A stretch of DNA of 64,000 nt from positions 57,493,524 through 57,557,523 of the forward strand of contig CM031859.1 in assembly GCA_018697195.1 (NCBI GenBank). Reading direction: 5' to 3'. Below the pieces are notes generated by a model. It worked only from the letters and a program-made list of their open reading frames with translations. It was not told the origin of the DNA and did no database searches. Both the position numbers and the translations under genes were made by a program. Origin of the DNA: Certhia americana. Taxonomy: Eukaryota > Chordata > Aves > Passeriformes > Certhiidae. Positions 1 to 12,300 of this stretch are shown here, in pieces; within the stretch, counting starts at the first letter, position 1, and every line of letters begins with the position of its first letter.

Positions 1-2484
1 AGGCAGAGAGCTTGCAACAACACCGCAACATGATGACATTTAAAATTTCTTAGCCAAGTTAAAGGTGATCTCCAGGATTTTAATTCTGAGCATACTGTCT
101 TCCACTCCTCTATACCACAGGGCTTTCTACTAGAGGCTACACTGAGTCATGTCAGCAACTAACAGGAGGAAGAATAATCTTAATTAAGTGACAAAGCTGG
201 ACAAGAGAGATCAGGGTTAGGGTTAAGTTTAGGGTTCTGACTTTACACAGAATCCACCTAATTCCACTTTTTTAGGAAATATTTAATTTGTAGGTTCTAC
301 ATGGACTAATACTATGTAATATTTTTGCTGTTTTCCTCATTCTTTTACTGCTGCTTGAAAATGGCAGAAAAATAAAAGTTGTTGACAGAATATGCCACAA
401 AGATGGGCACCGATGTAGAATACAGAAAGGAAATGGACTGAGCTAGTAGATCCACCACAGCCCAATGCAGTTACATGAAGCAATGCTGGCACCCATCAGT
501 AAGCAGCATCATGATATTCATGTGCTGTAAAGAGCCTCACCCAGAGATGCTTCTAGCCGTCCTGGTGAAAAGAACCAGAGAAACCAGTAAAAGCCTTCTG
601 ATTTCCCTGCAGAGAATAGTCATGCCTGTGAATTAAGCTCTCTGAAGTGGTGGGGTTGAATCAAGGTGTCTGAGTTAGTTTAGATTCTGTGAATTTTCTG
701 TGGGTTCCAGTGAGATCTCTCAGCTCAAACATGGGTAGTCCATGATGATTTTTCAGTCTGTTGTAGGAAAGGAACAGTCTTGACTTTACAAAGTGCTGTT
801 GGAGCATCAGCTGCTGAACCACCCCAGAGAGAAAATGTGTGGTTCTACTGGAAGTAAATTAAAGTTTTTCTTCTTACAGATCAATTCTCCTGTTATGGTC
901 TCTTTCAGGTTTTGATGAAGTTTGTTGGTACAAAGATTGTCCATTTCCATTGCTAGCACTGCCTCAATGAGATTCATTTTTATGGTAATGGTTCATTATT
1001 TTTATTACTTTTAAATAATAATAAACTGTTATAATCAGCGACAAACAGCAGTCAAGATTTCTCAGCTTCCTATACTATTGTCTCATTGCCATTTAATTAA
1101 CCTCTCCTTCACTGTAGTGCCTTGTGAAGGTTCATAAATTTGCACTAAGACTCAAAGCAGTTATCAGATGAATTCTGCACTGAACTGTATTGATAATTAT
1201 GCTTTACCGAGTGATTGTGTTTTGCCATATGAATGCATACAGCCTGTAACTCTAATAATAATCCCTTCCAAGCCTTTTCATGCACACTAGTATGTGTTTT
1301 CTACATAAGCCTTTTAGTCCTAATGTAATTCCTATCCACAATACTGAAACTGACATTATAGAAGAAAGAGAAATTTCACAAGTTCTAGAATAAACTGCTT
1401 GATGGTGTAACTGATAATTGTTTAACCATGCAGTTACAAACACTCCACGGTACAGGAGGGGCAGCATTGCAGAAGACTGCCTTAGTGCTTTTCATGGTAG
1501 AAATTAATCTGGGTTTTTGTAAATAGGTACAAATTTTCTAAACATGTTAAAATTTCATCATAAGCAAGGCCTAGAACAATAAGAAAAAAAATGACAGCAA
1601 GTATATGAATAAATTCTGTAACAAAACAAATTTTAGCCATAAGTATCCCACAGGAAGTAACTTCTGGTAATTTTGTATAGTCCTTTGCACTTGCAATTTC
1701 TCTGCCAATTCTTAGATAGTCATTAGTCTTACAACTCCCCCTGTTTCCCAAACATCATTATCACAAGTTTAGAGAGAGAATTTTCTCACTGAACAGAGTA
1801 ATTTGTGCAGGGACATACAATTAAATAATAAAATTCAAAAGCTAAGCTCCTTGCCTCTCTTCAAATTAATTTATCATTTTCCACTTTCAGTCTGTAAACA
1901 AGGCTACAGACTGAAACTCAATGGATTGTCCCCTGAGGGAACATTCTGGGAAATAGAGTAATAGAAATCTTTCAAAATAATAAATGCTGTTCTTCACCAA
2001 TTATACCATGTAGATGAGAAATGCAAAAGCAGTAAGAAGAAAGAAAAAAGTAATATAAAAAGATTCTTCAAATGCTAACTCACAGACAATAAGCATGTTA
2101 AAGTAGCCCTTACCAAAAATGGGCTAAATAACCTAGCTCAGAAGGTTAGGTGAGAAGGTGATTTTCAGAAGAAGGTGATTTCCAAATAGGAATTCATGCA
2201 TTTTGATATCTGATACAATGAAAAAATGTGATGCCCAACTCCATAAATCAAATTCACAAGGCTGCAATAAATCCTTAAACTCTCTTTCATTGAAAGATAG
2301 GGAGCTTGATGTGATTCTGAATTCCAACCAGCCAAGCAGTGGGATGTTTGCATCAATCAATTCAAAGTGATGAATGGAAGAACGAATGTGCATGAAATTC
2401 ACCACTGTGATCCCTTGTCCATTTAGCTGTCTATACCCCAACATCTATGAGAAATCAGTATTCAAAACCATTGTTTTATATGCT

Positions 2485-2486
<2 letters not shown>
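1..2486. other. AT-rich non-coding stretch, nothing recognised
   Basis: No recognisable gene, RNA or transposon. Open frames are short (under about 105 codons), AT-driven and overlap each other on both strands. The only notable motif is a short telomere-like run near 213-236, listed separately. Confidence 0.6.
213..236 (+). repeat. Short telomere-like TTAGGG run
   Basis: Two adjacent GGGTTA-type units are followed, after a short spacer, by a third AGGGTT. This resembles vertebrate telomere repeats but is only about three imperfect units long. It may be a tiny interstitial telomeric remnant or chance. Confidence 0.3.

Positions 2487-2513
<27 letters not shown>
2487..2513. repeat. Poly-T tract (about 27 T)
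   Basis: Uninterrupted T run read directly from the sequence. It could be a retroposon poly-A tail on the minus strand or simple expansion. I see no recognisable element body on its 3' side. Confidence 0.9.
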
Positions 2514-2517
<4 letters not shown>

Positions 2518-5099
2518 ATTCAAATACCTGCCACCTTTCTCTCTTTAGAAAAGCAGTGACTGATTCCCTTTTTCCCATGAAAGCCCAGCAGTTAGGCAGC
2601 ACCACAGCTGCCCAGACAGCTTGGGTCCTAAATCCTTTACATTCCTGTGTACTTAAAACCATAGCTTGTGCATCTCAGGAATAGGTATACAATCAATCAA
2701 TAAGCCCAGGAATAAGCTATAGAATAACTGGAGAGGAACCTTGCTCAGTCTCATACAGCAGAAACATTTAATTAATCTGTAAACATGTCCAGGTACAAAC
2801 CAGATATGAAAAAAAGTTGTTTAAAATAGCAATCAATACCACTGCAAATGTGTATTTACAGTATTGGCAGCTGAACAACTGACCATAAATAATTTCCAAC
2901 TGGCAATTAAAAGGATAACTTTTCAAACAAAACATTTTGTAACAGCTTCCTAATAGAATGAATAAGTGCAAGAAAATCTATCCAGGCTCTAAGATAGAGG
3001 CTGAAAATTTTCGGGGCGGATTTCAGGAGGTGCTGGTGGATGACGAGCTACTGACCCAGAGTTCCTTCCCATCCTCCATTCCTATGCTCCTTCTGCAGGG
3101 ACAAGTAATTTTTCCCCTGGCTTTTTAAATGACTAGAAGAGCTATTGAGAGTGTACATATTAAAGCTGGGATAGCAGATACTAATTGACATTAAAGCATT
3201 TAAGTTGACACTGAAAAAGCATGCCATCTTCTCAAGCTATTTGACAGAAGCTGCTGAGTACATATAAATGCACAATTAGCCCTGTGAATCTGGGAGAGGT
3301 TTTAGGGGAAGAACCTGCTAACCCTACAGGTCTACACTTTCAAGCTAAAAGAAAAATAAGTCTCAGCCAAGGCTTAAAGGAATAAAGACAGATGTTTAAA
3401 AAACAGGGAGCTAATTTAAACTCCTGAAGTTATATTTAGGCACCATTTGGTTGCATTTTCAAAAACATGGGTGTTTTAAGAGCAAAAGCCCTGCTCAAAA
3501 CCACTGGGTCATGGACACTTTAGAAACTGCTGCCCAGCTGAGGGTGCATCTCTCTGAGAATCTGTGCAACTTCGTACAATCATAGTTCTGCAAAATAACA
3601 AATAATCTCTAAGCAGCTGTTGACATTCTCAAATGCTGTATTTTAATTTCTGCCAAATGGCATCACATGGCAAAAGTGATTATCTTTTGCTGTATGCCTG
3701 AATGGTGGCAGTTAGCTTGCTGAAAATGTACCCTGCTGGGCTCAATGCAGAACCTGTGCCTCAGTTCTAAAATACAATTGACCTGCAGGGAAGGCAGAAC
3801 CAACCTCAGCCCACCACCAGCTACCAGCACGTAGAAAAGGCAGTCCTTCACTGGCTAGAAAAAGCCTGCAGAAGCACATATTGAGGCACTTTTAAACATG
3901 ATAGTTCTGAGAATTGGATTAGAAATTTCCATTAATTTTCATGAGAATTCAGTCCACCCATGACTCAGGCAACTGAGGATCTCTAAGGCAAATTGTCTTC
4001 CATGGTGATTTTCTATTCAGTTAATATCACCTCCAGCCTCATTGCACCTGGATCTGATGATTTCACCCAGACTTGACTTGCTCCCTGGTTTCAAAATAAA
4101 CAGCACAACTGAAAAAACTCCAAGCAAATATGGGAGTTGCATGCCTGTTTTGTTTTTCTGAGAAATATTCCCTTCACATTAGGTTTATGATAAACAGCTC
4201 TGGGAAACAAAGCTCATGAAACTATTAGTCCTTTGGAAGTGATCAGGTCTGCAAGCTCACTCTGAAATTTTCAATTTTCCTTCTTGTCCCCTTCACAACC
4301 TCACTAGTTCTATTTTAAGACTGAGATTCTAGTCCTTTCCACCATGTTCCACACAAGTAGTTTTCATTTGAATAAATGTTATGATCCTTTGAACCTTCCC
4401 TAAGAAGAAAATCTCACATGGATCTAAAAAAACGACTTAAAAACTATTTCAAAAAGTGATTAGCTCATGCCATCAGATCATGTTAGCAAGGCAGCTGGCC
4501 AGAAAAACATCAAATATGAATATGAATAATATAAATCTTGTTCTAGTTATGTGATGGATGACCTTTGCATGATAAATTACCTTTCCATTAAAGGTTTTCC
4601 TTTTTGTACTTGCTGGATACATGTACAACTAGCTTATCTCATGGGCACCTAAAACAACCTACTTAAACACTTCAGGAAAGTGAATTGTGTATGATAATAT
4701 GTTTAACAGCTGATAGAGGATTTGGAAAATTCTAGTTTACCATTAGTTTTCTGCTATCAAAGTGTAAATTTCCAGAATAATAGTTTCTCCAATGTCTTAA
4801 TTTTACTTGCTGTAAGAGCTTGTTTAGCTTTCATTAGCAATGCTTCATTTATTTTTGTTCAGGAACAAAAATAAGTAAACATGCCCTTGCTGATGGCGAG
4901 CAACCTTTCCTTATATTTTTCATTTAGCTTTTCTGACTTGCAAAACAAAAGCTAAATAAGATGTAACACCTGAAAGTTTAAGTATATATACAATCTCTCT
5001 GAACTCGGACAAGCTGTGCAATATTAACAACTTTTCAAAACTCAAGCCAGACCATTGTTACTCCAAACTTTCTCCAGCTTCAACCTTCAGGTGAAGATT
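2514..5099. other. AT-rich non-coding stretch, nothing recognised
   Basis: No coding, RNA or repeat signature that I can support. Stop codons are dense in all frames. Confidence 0.6.
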
Positions 5100-5452
5100 T
5101 AATGAAATGCAGAAATGCTGCAGGCTGCACAAGCCAAGGGAGCTTTCAAAGAAGCAGCAGAGCTGGTGCATCCCCTCAGCCAGCTAGTCCTGCCAGGAGG
5201 AAGCACTCCTGGCCCCACCAGCTGCACACCACAGTGGATTTGGGATGGGCAGCAGTTTCCACAGAGTGGCAGCATGCTGTGCAGAGTTATCACTGCACTC
5301 CAGAATCCCTGCATTTCGGTCCTTTGCAAAGAGCAGATCTGAAGGCACAGAGGCAGTCAGCCTCCTCAGTCTGTCCCAAAGCAAAGCAAGCTCCAAACAC
5401 AGCTGAACGTGAGACCCTCTCCTTCTCTCCCCCTGTAGCTCTGATACAATAA
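5100..5452. other. Locally GC-richer block with overlapping open frames on both strands
   Basis: About 350 bp that is visibly richer in G and C than its surroundings. Open frames of 70-116 codons occur in two plus-strand and two minus-strand frames at once. That pattern reflects few stop codons in GC-richer DNA rather than one real reading frame. No domain or motif is recognisable. An old retroposon fragment or a lncRNA exon is possible but unsupported. Confidence 0.45.
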
Positions 5453-6585
5453 CCAGATGGTGCTTCTTAAAGTGAGAAATGCTGTACTGGCTTTAAAATA
5501 CAGTTAGCAGTGTTTCTCCTGGGTGCATCTCTCTGAGAAGATAATGTGCAAAATGGCAAAGATGCGATTACATCCAGGAGTGGAGGCAATGTTGAAGTTT
5601 TACTGAGCTTTAATGTGTGAACTCACCAGCAATCACCAAACTTTTATTTGCAAAATCTCTTTTACCTGGATTTTCAGGATGATAGAGAATTCCAGCTCGT
5701 AACCCAGGCCTGCTTTATGCCATATTCATTCAGTCCACATAACCTACTGTTAATGAGATATTCTCAGATTTAAAACTGTGGGCAAACTAAGAAAGATGTC
5801 TGAATGAAACCCCAGTGGATAAAGCTTATTATATTGATCCATCTAGCCCCAGGCCAGACTGTAGTTGTAATTAACTTACACAGTAAATTCTTCAAGAAAA
5901 TCTGTAATTATTTGCTCTGTTACATGGTAAAATAATGACCATAGAAGTACTTGGTACAGTTCTACTAGGAGAGATTGAAGGTAAGGATGGAGTAAGAAAG
6001 CAATAAGAGAGAATATATGACACACTGCTACCCAGGTTGGCTTTCAGGAAGGATCAATACACACTGACATTGTAAGAAGAAAATTTGGGGTTTTTTTTGC
6101 TTTGTTGTTTGGGATTTTTTTCCCCTGGAAGCCTATTCACAAAACAAAAGAAAAAATAAAAATTAAAAAAATAAATAAATAAACACCCCCAAAAAAGCAA
6201 ACCCCACAACAACAACAACAAAAAACACCAAACCAAAAATTATGGAAGTTAAACTTTTCTCACATCACCAGAGAGGGGTAAGAAGCAAAACAGTAATAGT
6301 GATTTTGGTGCAAATTAGACAACTCTCTGTATGAGAAGCCAAAAATAATTTTTTTGTATTCTTTTACAGACTTTGCAAATCTGGTAGGTATGATATCTGT
6401 AATATGGACAGATCCAACTCAGTACATAAGACTTAGTACATAAGTCTAAAGACTCAGGTTTTAAAAATTTGATCAAACTAAGCAGATGGACATAAAAGCA
6501 AAGCCCTTCCTACTGTTAAGGTTAGCCAAAGGTGGGATCCTTTCACTGAATCCCAGCTATTTCATCTTTCTGTTTACCTTTATTA
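5453..6585. other. Non-coding stretch with an A-rich tract
   Basis: No gene seen. The part at roughly 6138-6240 is A-rich low complexity with AAC-type triplets and (AAAT)-type runs. Confidence 0.6.
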
Positions 6586-6696
6586 GAATAGAATAGGCTT
6601 TCCAACCACTTCAGTGATGACCACAAGCTAAAGCTCGTTATGAAGGGAGCTGTCCAAACACATCTCAAGCGATGTCAGGATTGGGGCATTGACCAT
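6586..6696 (-). mobile_element. CR1-type LINE fragment, part 1 (split by LTR)
   Basis: The end of this piece, with words equivalent to 'ctgtccaaacac', 'gttggggcat' and 'gacc', matches the reverse complement of the 3' region of avian CR1 LINEs from memory. It stops abruptly at about 6696 and the same element appears to resume at about 7137 with 'ctctaggaagcctgttcc'. The intervening 440 bp is the solo LTR listed separately. The fragment is 5'-truncated and too degraded to encode protein. The far edge near 6586 is approximate. Confidence 0.6.
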
Positions 6697-7139
6697 TGGT
6701 GCCTTAATTCTTAGCTTTTATATTTTTCATATTCTGTAATGCATTACTGGGTGACATTGGACTTCATATAAAGTGTTAGCAAATTCTCTTCACAGTTTAG
6801 ATGGACAAAGTAATCCTTTTCTAGCCTAAGAACAAAGGACATTGTTGCAGCTTCAGGACCCAAAAGTGTAAACAGCAAATTGAAGAGAGAAATCTAGGAG
6901 GATCTTCATAACCTGAAGCTGTAATTGGACTATTAACCCCAATATGTAAATAGACCAAAACCTATAAAAGTGTGAAAACTTGTGACCAGTCATCCATCTT
7001 GGGTCCAACTCAGCTGTAGCCTCAGCCAGACCCTTGTACTGCCCAAGGTGTATCCTTTAAAGGCCTTTTAATAAATATCTACTCTATTCCTTTAACATTG
7101 CTTATCCTCTGTTCCACGTAGCCTCTTTAGGCAATATCA
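6697..7139 (+). mobile_element. Solo LTR of an endogenous retrovirus inserted in a CR1
   Basis: LTR hallmarks appear in the right order: a start near TGGTGCC at 6697, a TATA-like CCTATAAAAG at about 6961, a polyadenylation signal AATAAA at 7070-7075, and an end near GGCAATATCA at about 7139. The R-U5 portion aligns by eye with the element at 14925-15375, including shared words around TAAATA-CTACT-TATTC and CTCTGTTCCA. No internal gag or pol sequence adjoins it, so it is a solo LTR. The right boundary is uncertain by a few bases. Flanking CCAT (6693-6696) and TCAT (7137-7140) could be a decayed 4-bp target duplication. The class (ERV1 versus ERVK or ERVL) is not settled. Confidence 0.75.
7070..7075 (+). 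promoter_or_regulatory. LTR polyadenylation signal AATAAA
   Basis: AATAAA lies about 108 bp downstream of the TATA-like box at 6962-6969 within the solo LTR, the expected spacing for an LTR R region. Whether it is functional is unknown. Confidence 0.5.
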
Positions 7140-7300
7140 TCTCTCTAGGAAGCCTGTTCCAGCACTTGGCCATCCTCTTGGTAAAGAAATGCTTCCCAAC
7201 ATCCACTCTAAACCTCACCTGGAACCATGCTGAACCATTCTCACTCCTTCTATCACTGGATCCTAGGGAGAGCTCAGCATCTGTCTCTTCACGTCTCCTT
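7140..7300 (-). mobile_element. CR1-type LINE fragment, part 2
   Basis: Continues the CR1 fragment that ends at about 6696. It contains recognisable reverse-complement CR1 words: 'gaagcctgttccagcactt', 'ggtaaagaaatg', 'ccactctaaacctc' and 'ggagagctcagcatct'. These match the conserved 3' untranslated part of avian CR1. It decays into AT-rich DNA near 7300. Its colinearity with part 1 shows that the LTR inserted later. Confidence 0.8.
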
Positions 7301-9308
7301 TTAAATATTTTAAATATTTTATAGTTATGTGATACTATTTTATAGTTCATGTTATTTTATAGTTCATGTCAAATATTTTTGCAATTAATAAAAGGAGTCC
7401 CAAATAGCCAAGCTGTGAAAGAGTGCTTCCAGGTATTTTCTAATTAGTAGCCAACATAATGCTACTTCAAATTGTTTAGTCAATAAATTCGGCTACAGAA
7501 ATGAAGATGTTTTAAAATTCAACTTGCAAAATTATTAGACATATGGAAATAAAATCAAGGAAATAAATTGTTTCTTCAAACCATAATTATTCTGATCTTA
7601 AGTATTCCTATAGAAATTTTTCATGAGTAATGGAATTTATACAAAATAATATACTCACCCTAATATATGTTGTAATGAAAGTAAAAAATTTATAGGCCAA
7701 TTAAAATTCACTGACTTTCCCAGTGGAAGCAAATAGGGACTACAAATAAACCATTCTATTTAACTCAATTACCAGTTAATTTGATTCTTCATATAATCTT
7801 ATATAATCTTAAAAACAAAATTATATGGATTTAAAGAGCTTTCCTTCATATTTCTTTCACTCTTATAATCAGCTGGGTAAATAAGAATAATAAATTATTA
7901 ATATTTTATTTGTGCAAACTCTGTCTAAGACAGTACCATGACCATGCTCTCCATGCATTTTGTGGTACACATGAAAATCAAGGATTATCCAACATTTGCT
8001 GATGCACCTTGTACATTACTGACTAATGCAATGAAAAGTTTATCATTTTGGCTCAACAAATTTTCTGCATCTCATTTGCAGGCAACATAGAAGCACTTTT
8101 TGGGTTCTACGTGTTTCAGTGAAAATCTGAGTCTTTGTGGCAGAATTCACACTTTTTGCACAGTTACTTCATTCACTAGTCTGCCAAATGGAGTTTTCCT
8201 AAAGGGTAATTCAAGTCCCTCTTTAAAATCCACGTGGTCATCTCCCTTTCCTTTAAGTACAAATTGTATTTAATTAGAGAATCCTCCCTCTGTCCTTTTG
8301 CTGGACACCCTTTGGGGCAGGCACTTTTTGTTTCAGAGATGAATTTGTGAAAACATGTAAACAAGTAAATACCACCAACCAATAACATTGACATAGTTCA
8401 CTGTGTCCATTATCACAGACCTTTAGCAGTGCTCACCAAGCTTGTTTATGTCCCAGCTTCCAGCTCCATAGCAGACAGCCTTTACAGCTTACCTGCTGTT
8501 CAAAAGTACTGGTAGCAAGCATTGCATCCTGCATATAAGACAGTAAAGCTCTTTCATCATCTCTGGGACTTCAATCCCAGCTCAAAATTCAGTGGAGCGA
8601 TGCCCTCACTTTCCCTTTGGGCCCATCAGACAGTGTTTACATTTTCAAATGCACAGACAGTGTAGAGGACTAATATGTCTGAATATACATAAAAATGATT
8701 TAAGCAAGCTGGAGTGCTGGTACATAAAACACAACAGTGAAAACCAGAAACCATAAGCGCTCTTTTTACCTGCCATACACTTCTCCAGGGATATTTATTC
8801 TCACAGGTCTTAATTTATTATGGCTACAGAAGATGGATATTCCCTTCTGCTTAAAAGTAATAGGAAATTCACTTAATTTCTGTAAATATTGGAAGAACCT
8901 GAAAAAAAATTCCATACAAGCAAAATGATATTAATTTTCCTAAACTAATGGTAAGCAGCAGATAAGCAAGGGAAGAAAATCAATATATAAAAGTCAATGT
9001 AAAAGTTTCCTTCCTGCTTCTTGTTGAGAGGGATAAAATAGTAAACTGGAAAGTTCTAAGTGTTTTCTAGATTTACAAGACAAAATAAGTAAACAATTAT
9101 GTTCTTTAAATAAATGAAAATTATTTATTTGACAGGCTGAAATAGGTACAGGATGACTTCTGAAATACTAGTTAGCATGTTATGTCTGGAAGTCAAACTG
9201 ATCTGTCATTATGTTGAGAACCAAAGACAGAATAAGCAATGTGAAATACCAAGTTCAGCAGGCATATGGGAGTTTTGGTTAATGTTTGGACAGTTATTAC
9301 TTAAACTT
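7301..9308. other. AT-rich non-coding stretch
   Basis: No gene seen. At roughly 7337-7371 there is a small tandem duplication of a 17-bp unit around ATTTTATAGTTCATGT. The rest is featureless. Confidence 0.6.
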
Positions 9309-9350
9309 AAAAAAAAAAAGGAAAAAAAAAAAAAAACCAAAAAAACCAAA
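9309..9350. repeat. A-rich tract
   Basis: Poly-A interrupted by GG and CC. It could be a retroposon tail on the plus strand. The upstream sequence is not a recognisable element. Confidence 0.85.
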
Positions 9351-12300
9351 TCCAGCTTCTGTCTGGCCACTAGGGTGGCGCCAGAGTGTGCAGCAGGTTG
9401 GCATGGCTGATGGAACCAGCAGACAAAGCTGTACTCCCTGGCAAGAGAAAGCCTTGCCCAGCTGCAGCCTGGACTGAATATTTTCATCAAAAAATAACAT
9501 CCTTTTTCCTTTTATTCCCAATAATACGCCTTTTTTCCCCTCTCACTACTACACTCATCGGTGTTCACTCACCATCTTGAGCACCCATGTATCCCACCAG
9601 CAGGCTCCCATATTAGTCTGCTATTTGCTTCATGATTTAGGTGTGAAATGAGTAATAATTTCTCCTGAAAATATAATGGATTGTCTGTTTGAAGCTTTCC
9701 TGCAGTCTTTCTTCTGAAGGTGAATGCTTCACAACAGCAAAACAGCCACAACAAAAGACACACAATAGATTCATGCAATTAAAAATTTTCAACAACTCAT
9801 TAAAATAATTACTGCATTTATTTTTCAGAAAAGTATTCATTACCTACACTACACCCATTAATAATGCGAGGAATGCATCTTCCTTATGCCCTGGTAAGTC
9901 ATTGCTAGTTTGATAAGTGCAAAAACTCATATTCAAGGAAGAGCAGCGCCTATTGCACAATGGCATCTTTTTTCTTTTGTTTACAAGGATCCAATTTTCA
10001 GCAGATTGAGTTATTCTTTCTCATCTTGTTTTTATGGTTTATTCATTAAGGGAGAAGAGCCAAGGTCTAATAATTTGAAGCATTTGTCTTTGACTTCAAC
10101 ACCATACCTCTGCAAAACAAATTCCCTTATTCTTCAAAAAATATGTGCATCTTCTTCTGGAAGACAATAAAATACGATATTACAGTAAATTACAGCCAGT
10201 GGCTAATGATAAAATGAGGATGAAGACATAAAATTTTTCTTTAATGCATCTATTTCTCTGACTTGATTTGTATTTCACTGAAATTACTCAGAAGTACTCT
10301 GGTCACAGCTACACTGTGAAGTCCTTTACTTCAGTAAGACTATTAACCAAAGTGTTTATCAATAAGAAGGTCAAATTTTGGCATTTTAAATAAGTGTTTC
10401 AACAAATATGCAGGTTGAAGTTTATACTAAATTCAAAAAAATTATACTGCATTACCTACAGAGGGTGGAAGAGATAAAGTTATTAGATTTCTGGCCTATC
10501 CTTATGTCCTATGTTATACAAGTTAGTCAAGCACTCTACAAGACAATATTCTGGTATTGGCTTAAGACACACATGCAAATTTAGAAAAATTTGCAGTTCG
10601 TATTTTCAAGAAAAAATAAAAGATGAACATTCAGTTTGTCCTCTTCTGACTTTTCATTGGCTCTTCCCAGAAATGATTCTTATTGTTCTACCTTTTAACA
10701 AAATCACGTAAACCATTCCAGATTAGAAGTGACAAGTAAATATCTGATATTTTATCAGATTCAACATCTTTATGTCAAGCTTAACCCACAGGGTTAGGAT
10801 GGGCGAGACCATGTTTGAGACTGAGTGGTGCTGTAGCAGGTCACTGGCCAACACAACCTTTCTATCTTCTTTCTATTTTTCTGTCCTGAAACAGACACCA
10901 AGACCTTGAATAATGCCACATCTAGGGCATCACCCTCCGTTTTCCTTTCATTTGTATGAAGTTGATCAGACAGCCTAGCAGTACCACTGAAGTGCATCTC
11001 ACCTCTCCTAATGAAGGAACTTGTGGGGTATTGCAAATTGCTCTGTGTGCTGCATTGCAGTAGCATTGAAATACCCTCTGTCAGACCTCAGGCATCTAGA
11101 ATTGGCCATCACTTTCTTAAAAGTTCAACTATGCTCTCCAGAAATCTGAAACAATCTTGGGGAAGATAAACTGTATGGAACAATCCCATGTGCTCAGTGA
11201 TGGATCTCCCTCACATCTGCGACCCTGATCCACACAGCATTGCCCTTTGGGGCTTTGGAAGTTCCTACATATTTTTCAAATTATAAACCACTTTTTTAAT
11301 GCAGGGTTTCTGATTACTTGAGTCTTCTTTCATAATTAAGATTTCTGCAGTGTCTGTACTAAATAAAATAATTTTGAGCTTTTCTGGTCTTGAAGAAATT
11401 TTTTAAAAATGGAGAACAAAAGTTATTTTTCTCAGTGAATGCACAAAATCACCTTTAATAGCCTTTTATCCCTGCTACCCCTCTACCAAAAACATTTAAT
11501 CCATCCTAAATTCACTCTGGGAAATTATTTGCAATTCAGTGCAAATTACCCACGAAATGAGGAATGAGCACAAAGCTAGAGTTTGTTTGCATAACCTGCC
11601 CTGCTTACAAGAAAGGACAAACACTTGGCAAATTACATGCAAACTTAACAAAATCATCATGGTTGGGCTGCTGTAAAAGATGTCAGTGAGGTAAAAGATG
11701 TCAGTTCTGGATCTTTAGAAATACTATAGAGAAGACCAGCACCATTTCGTTCACTACCAGAGCTGAACATTTCTAAACTGATAATCTCCTGCCATTTTTT
11801 GATTTTTTTTTTTTTTTTATTTTGGTACACAGAACTCCATCACATAGATGTGAGCAAATTGCATCTACTCTGGAAGTAAATAGTAATTCTGGGGAGCTCA
11901 ACAAATTAAATTGTGCCTGAAAAAGGCCTTAAAGAAAATGTTCTTCCATATCAGATCAGGAGAACATTATATATTAATAATTTGTTATAGATATTCTCTT
12001 ACCCCACTTGTAATCTAATCTACTTAAGGGCTGAGGAAATAGGATGTGACTGGATGAAAGGGAGTGCTGCCAGAGTTGGAGCACAAAGCTAGAGCAAAAT
12101 CTTCTGTCCTTTTAGTCACAAGAATTCTATGGAAGCAACAAGGGTAATTATTAAAGTTTTTAGAAGTGCTGACTGTGAAAAATGCAGCAAGACATCTATG
12201 CTTGAAAGAGCTCACAATTGAAACAGCCAGCAAAAATAGACAGTTATCAGATGATGGCTAGAGGATGTGATATGTCAAGGACTAGTGTTTGAGCCAAGAA

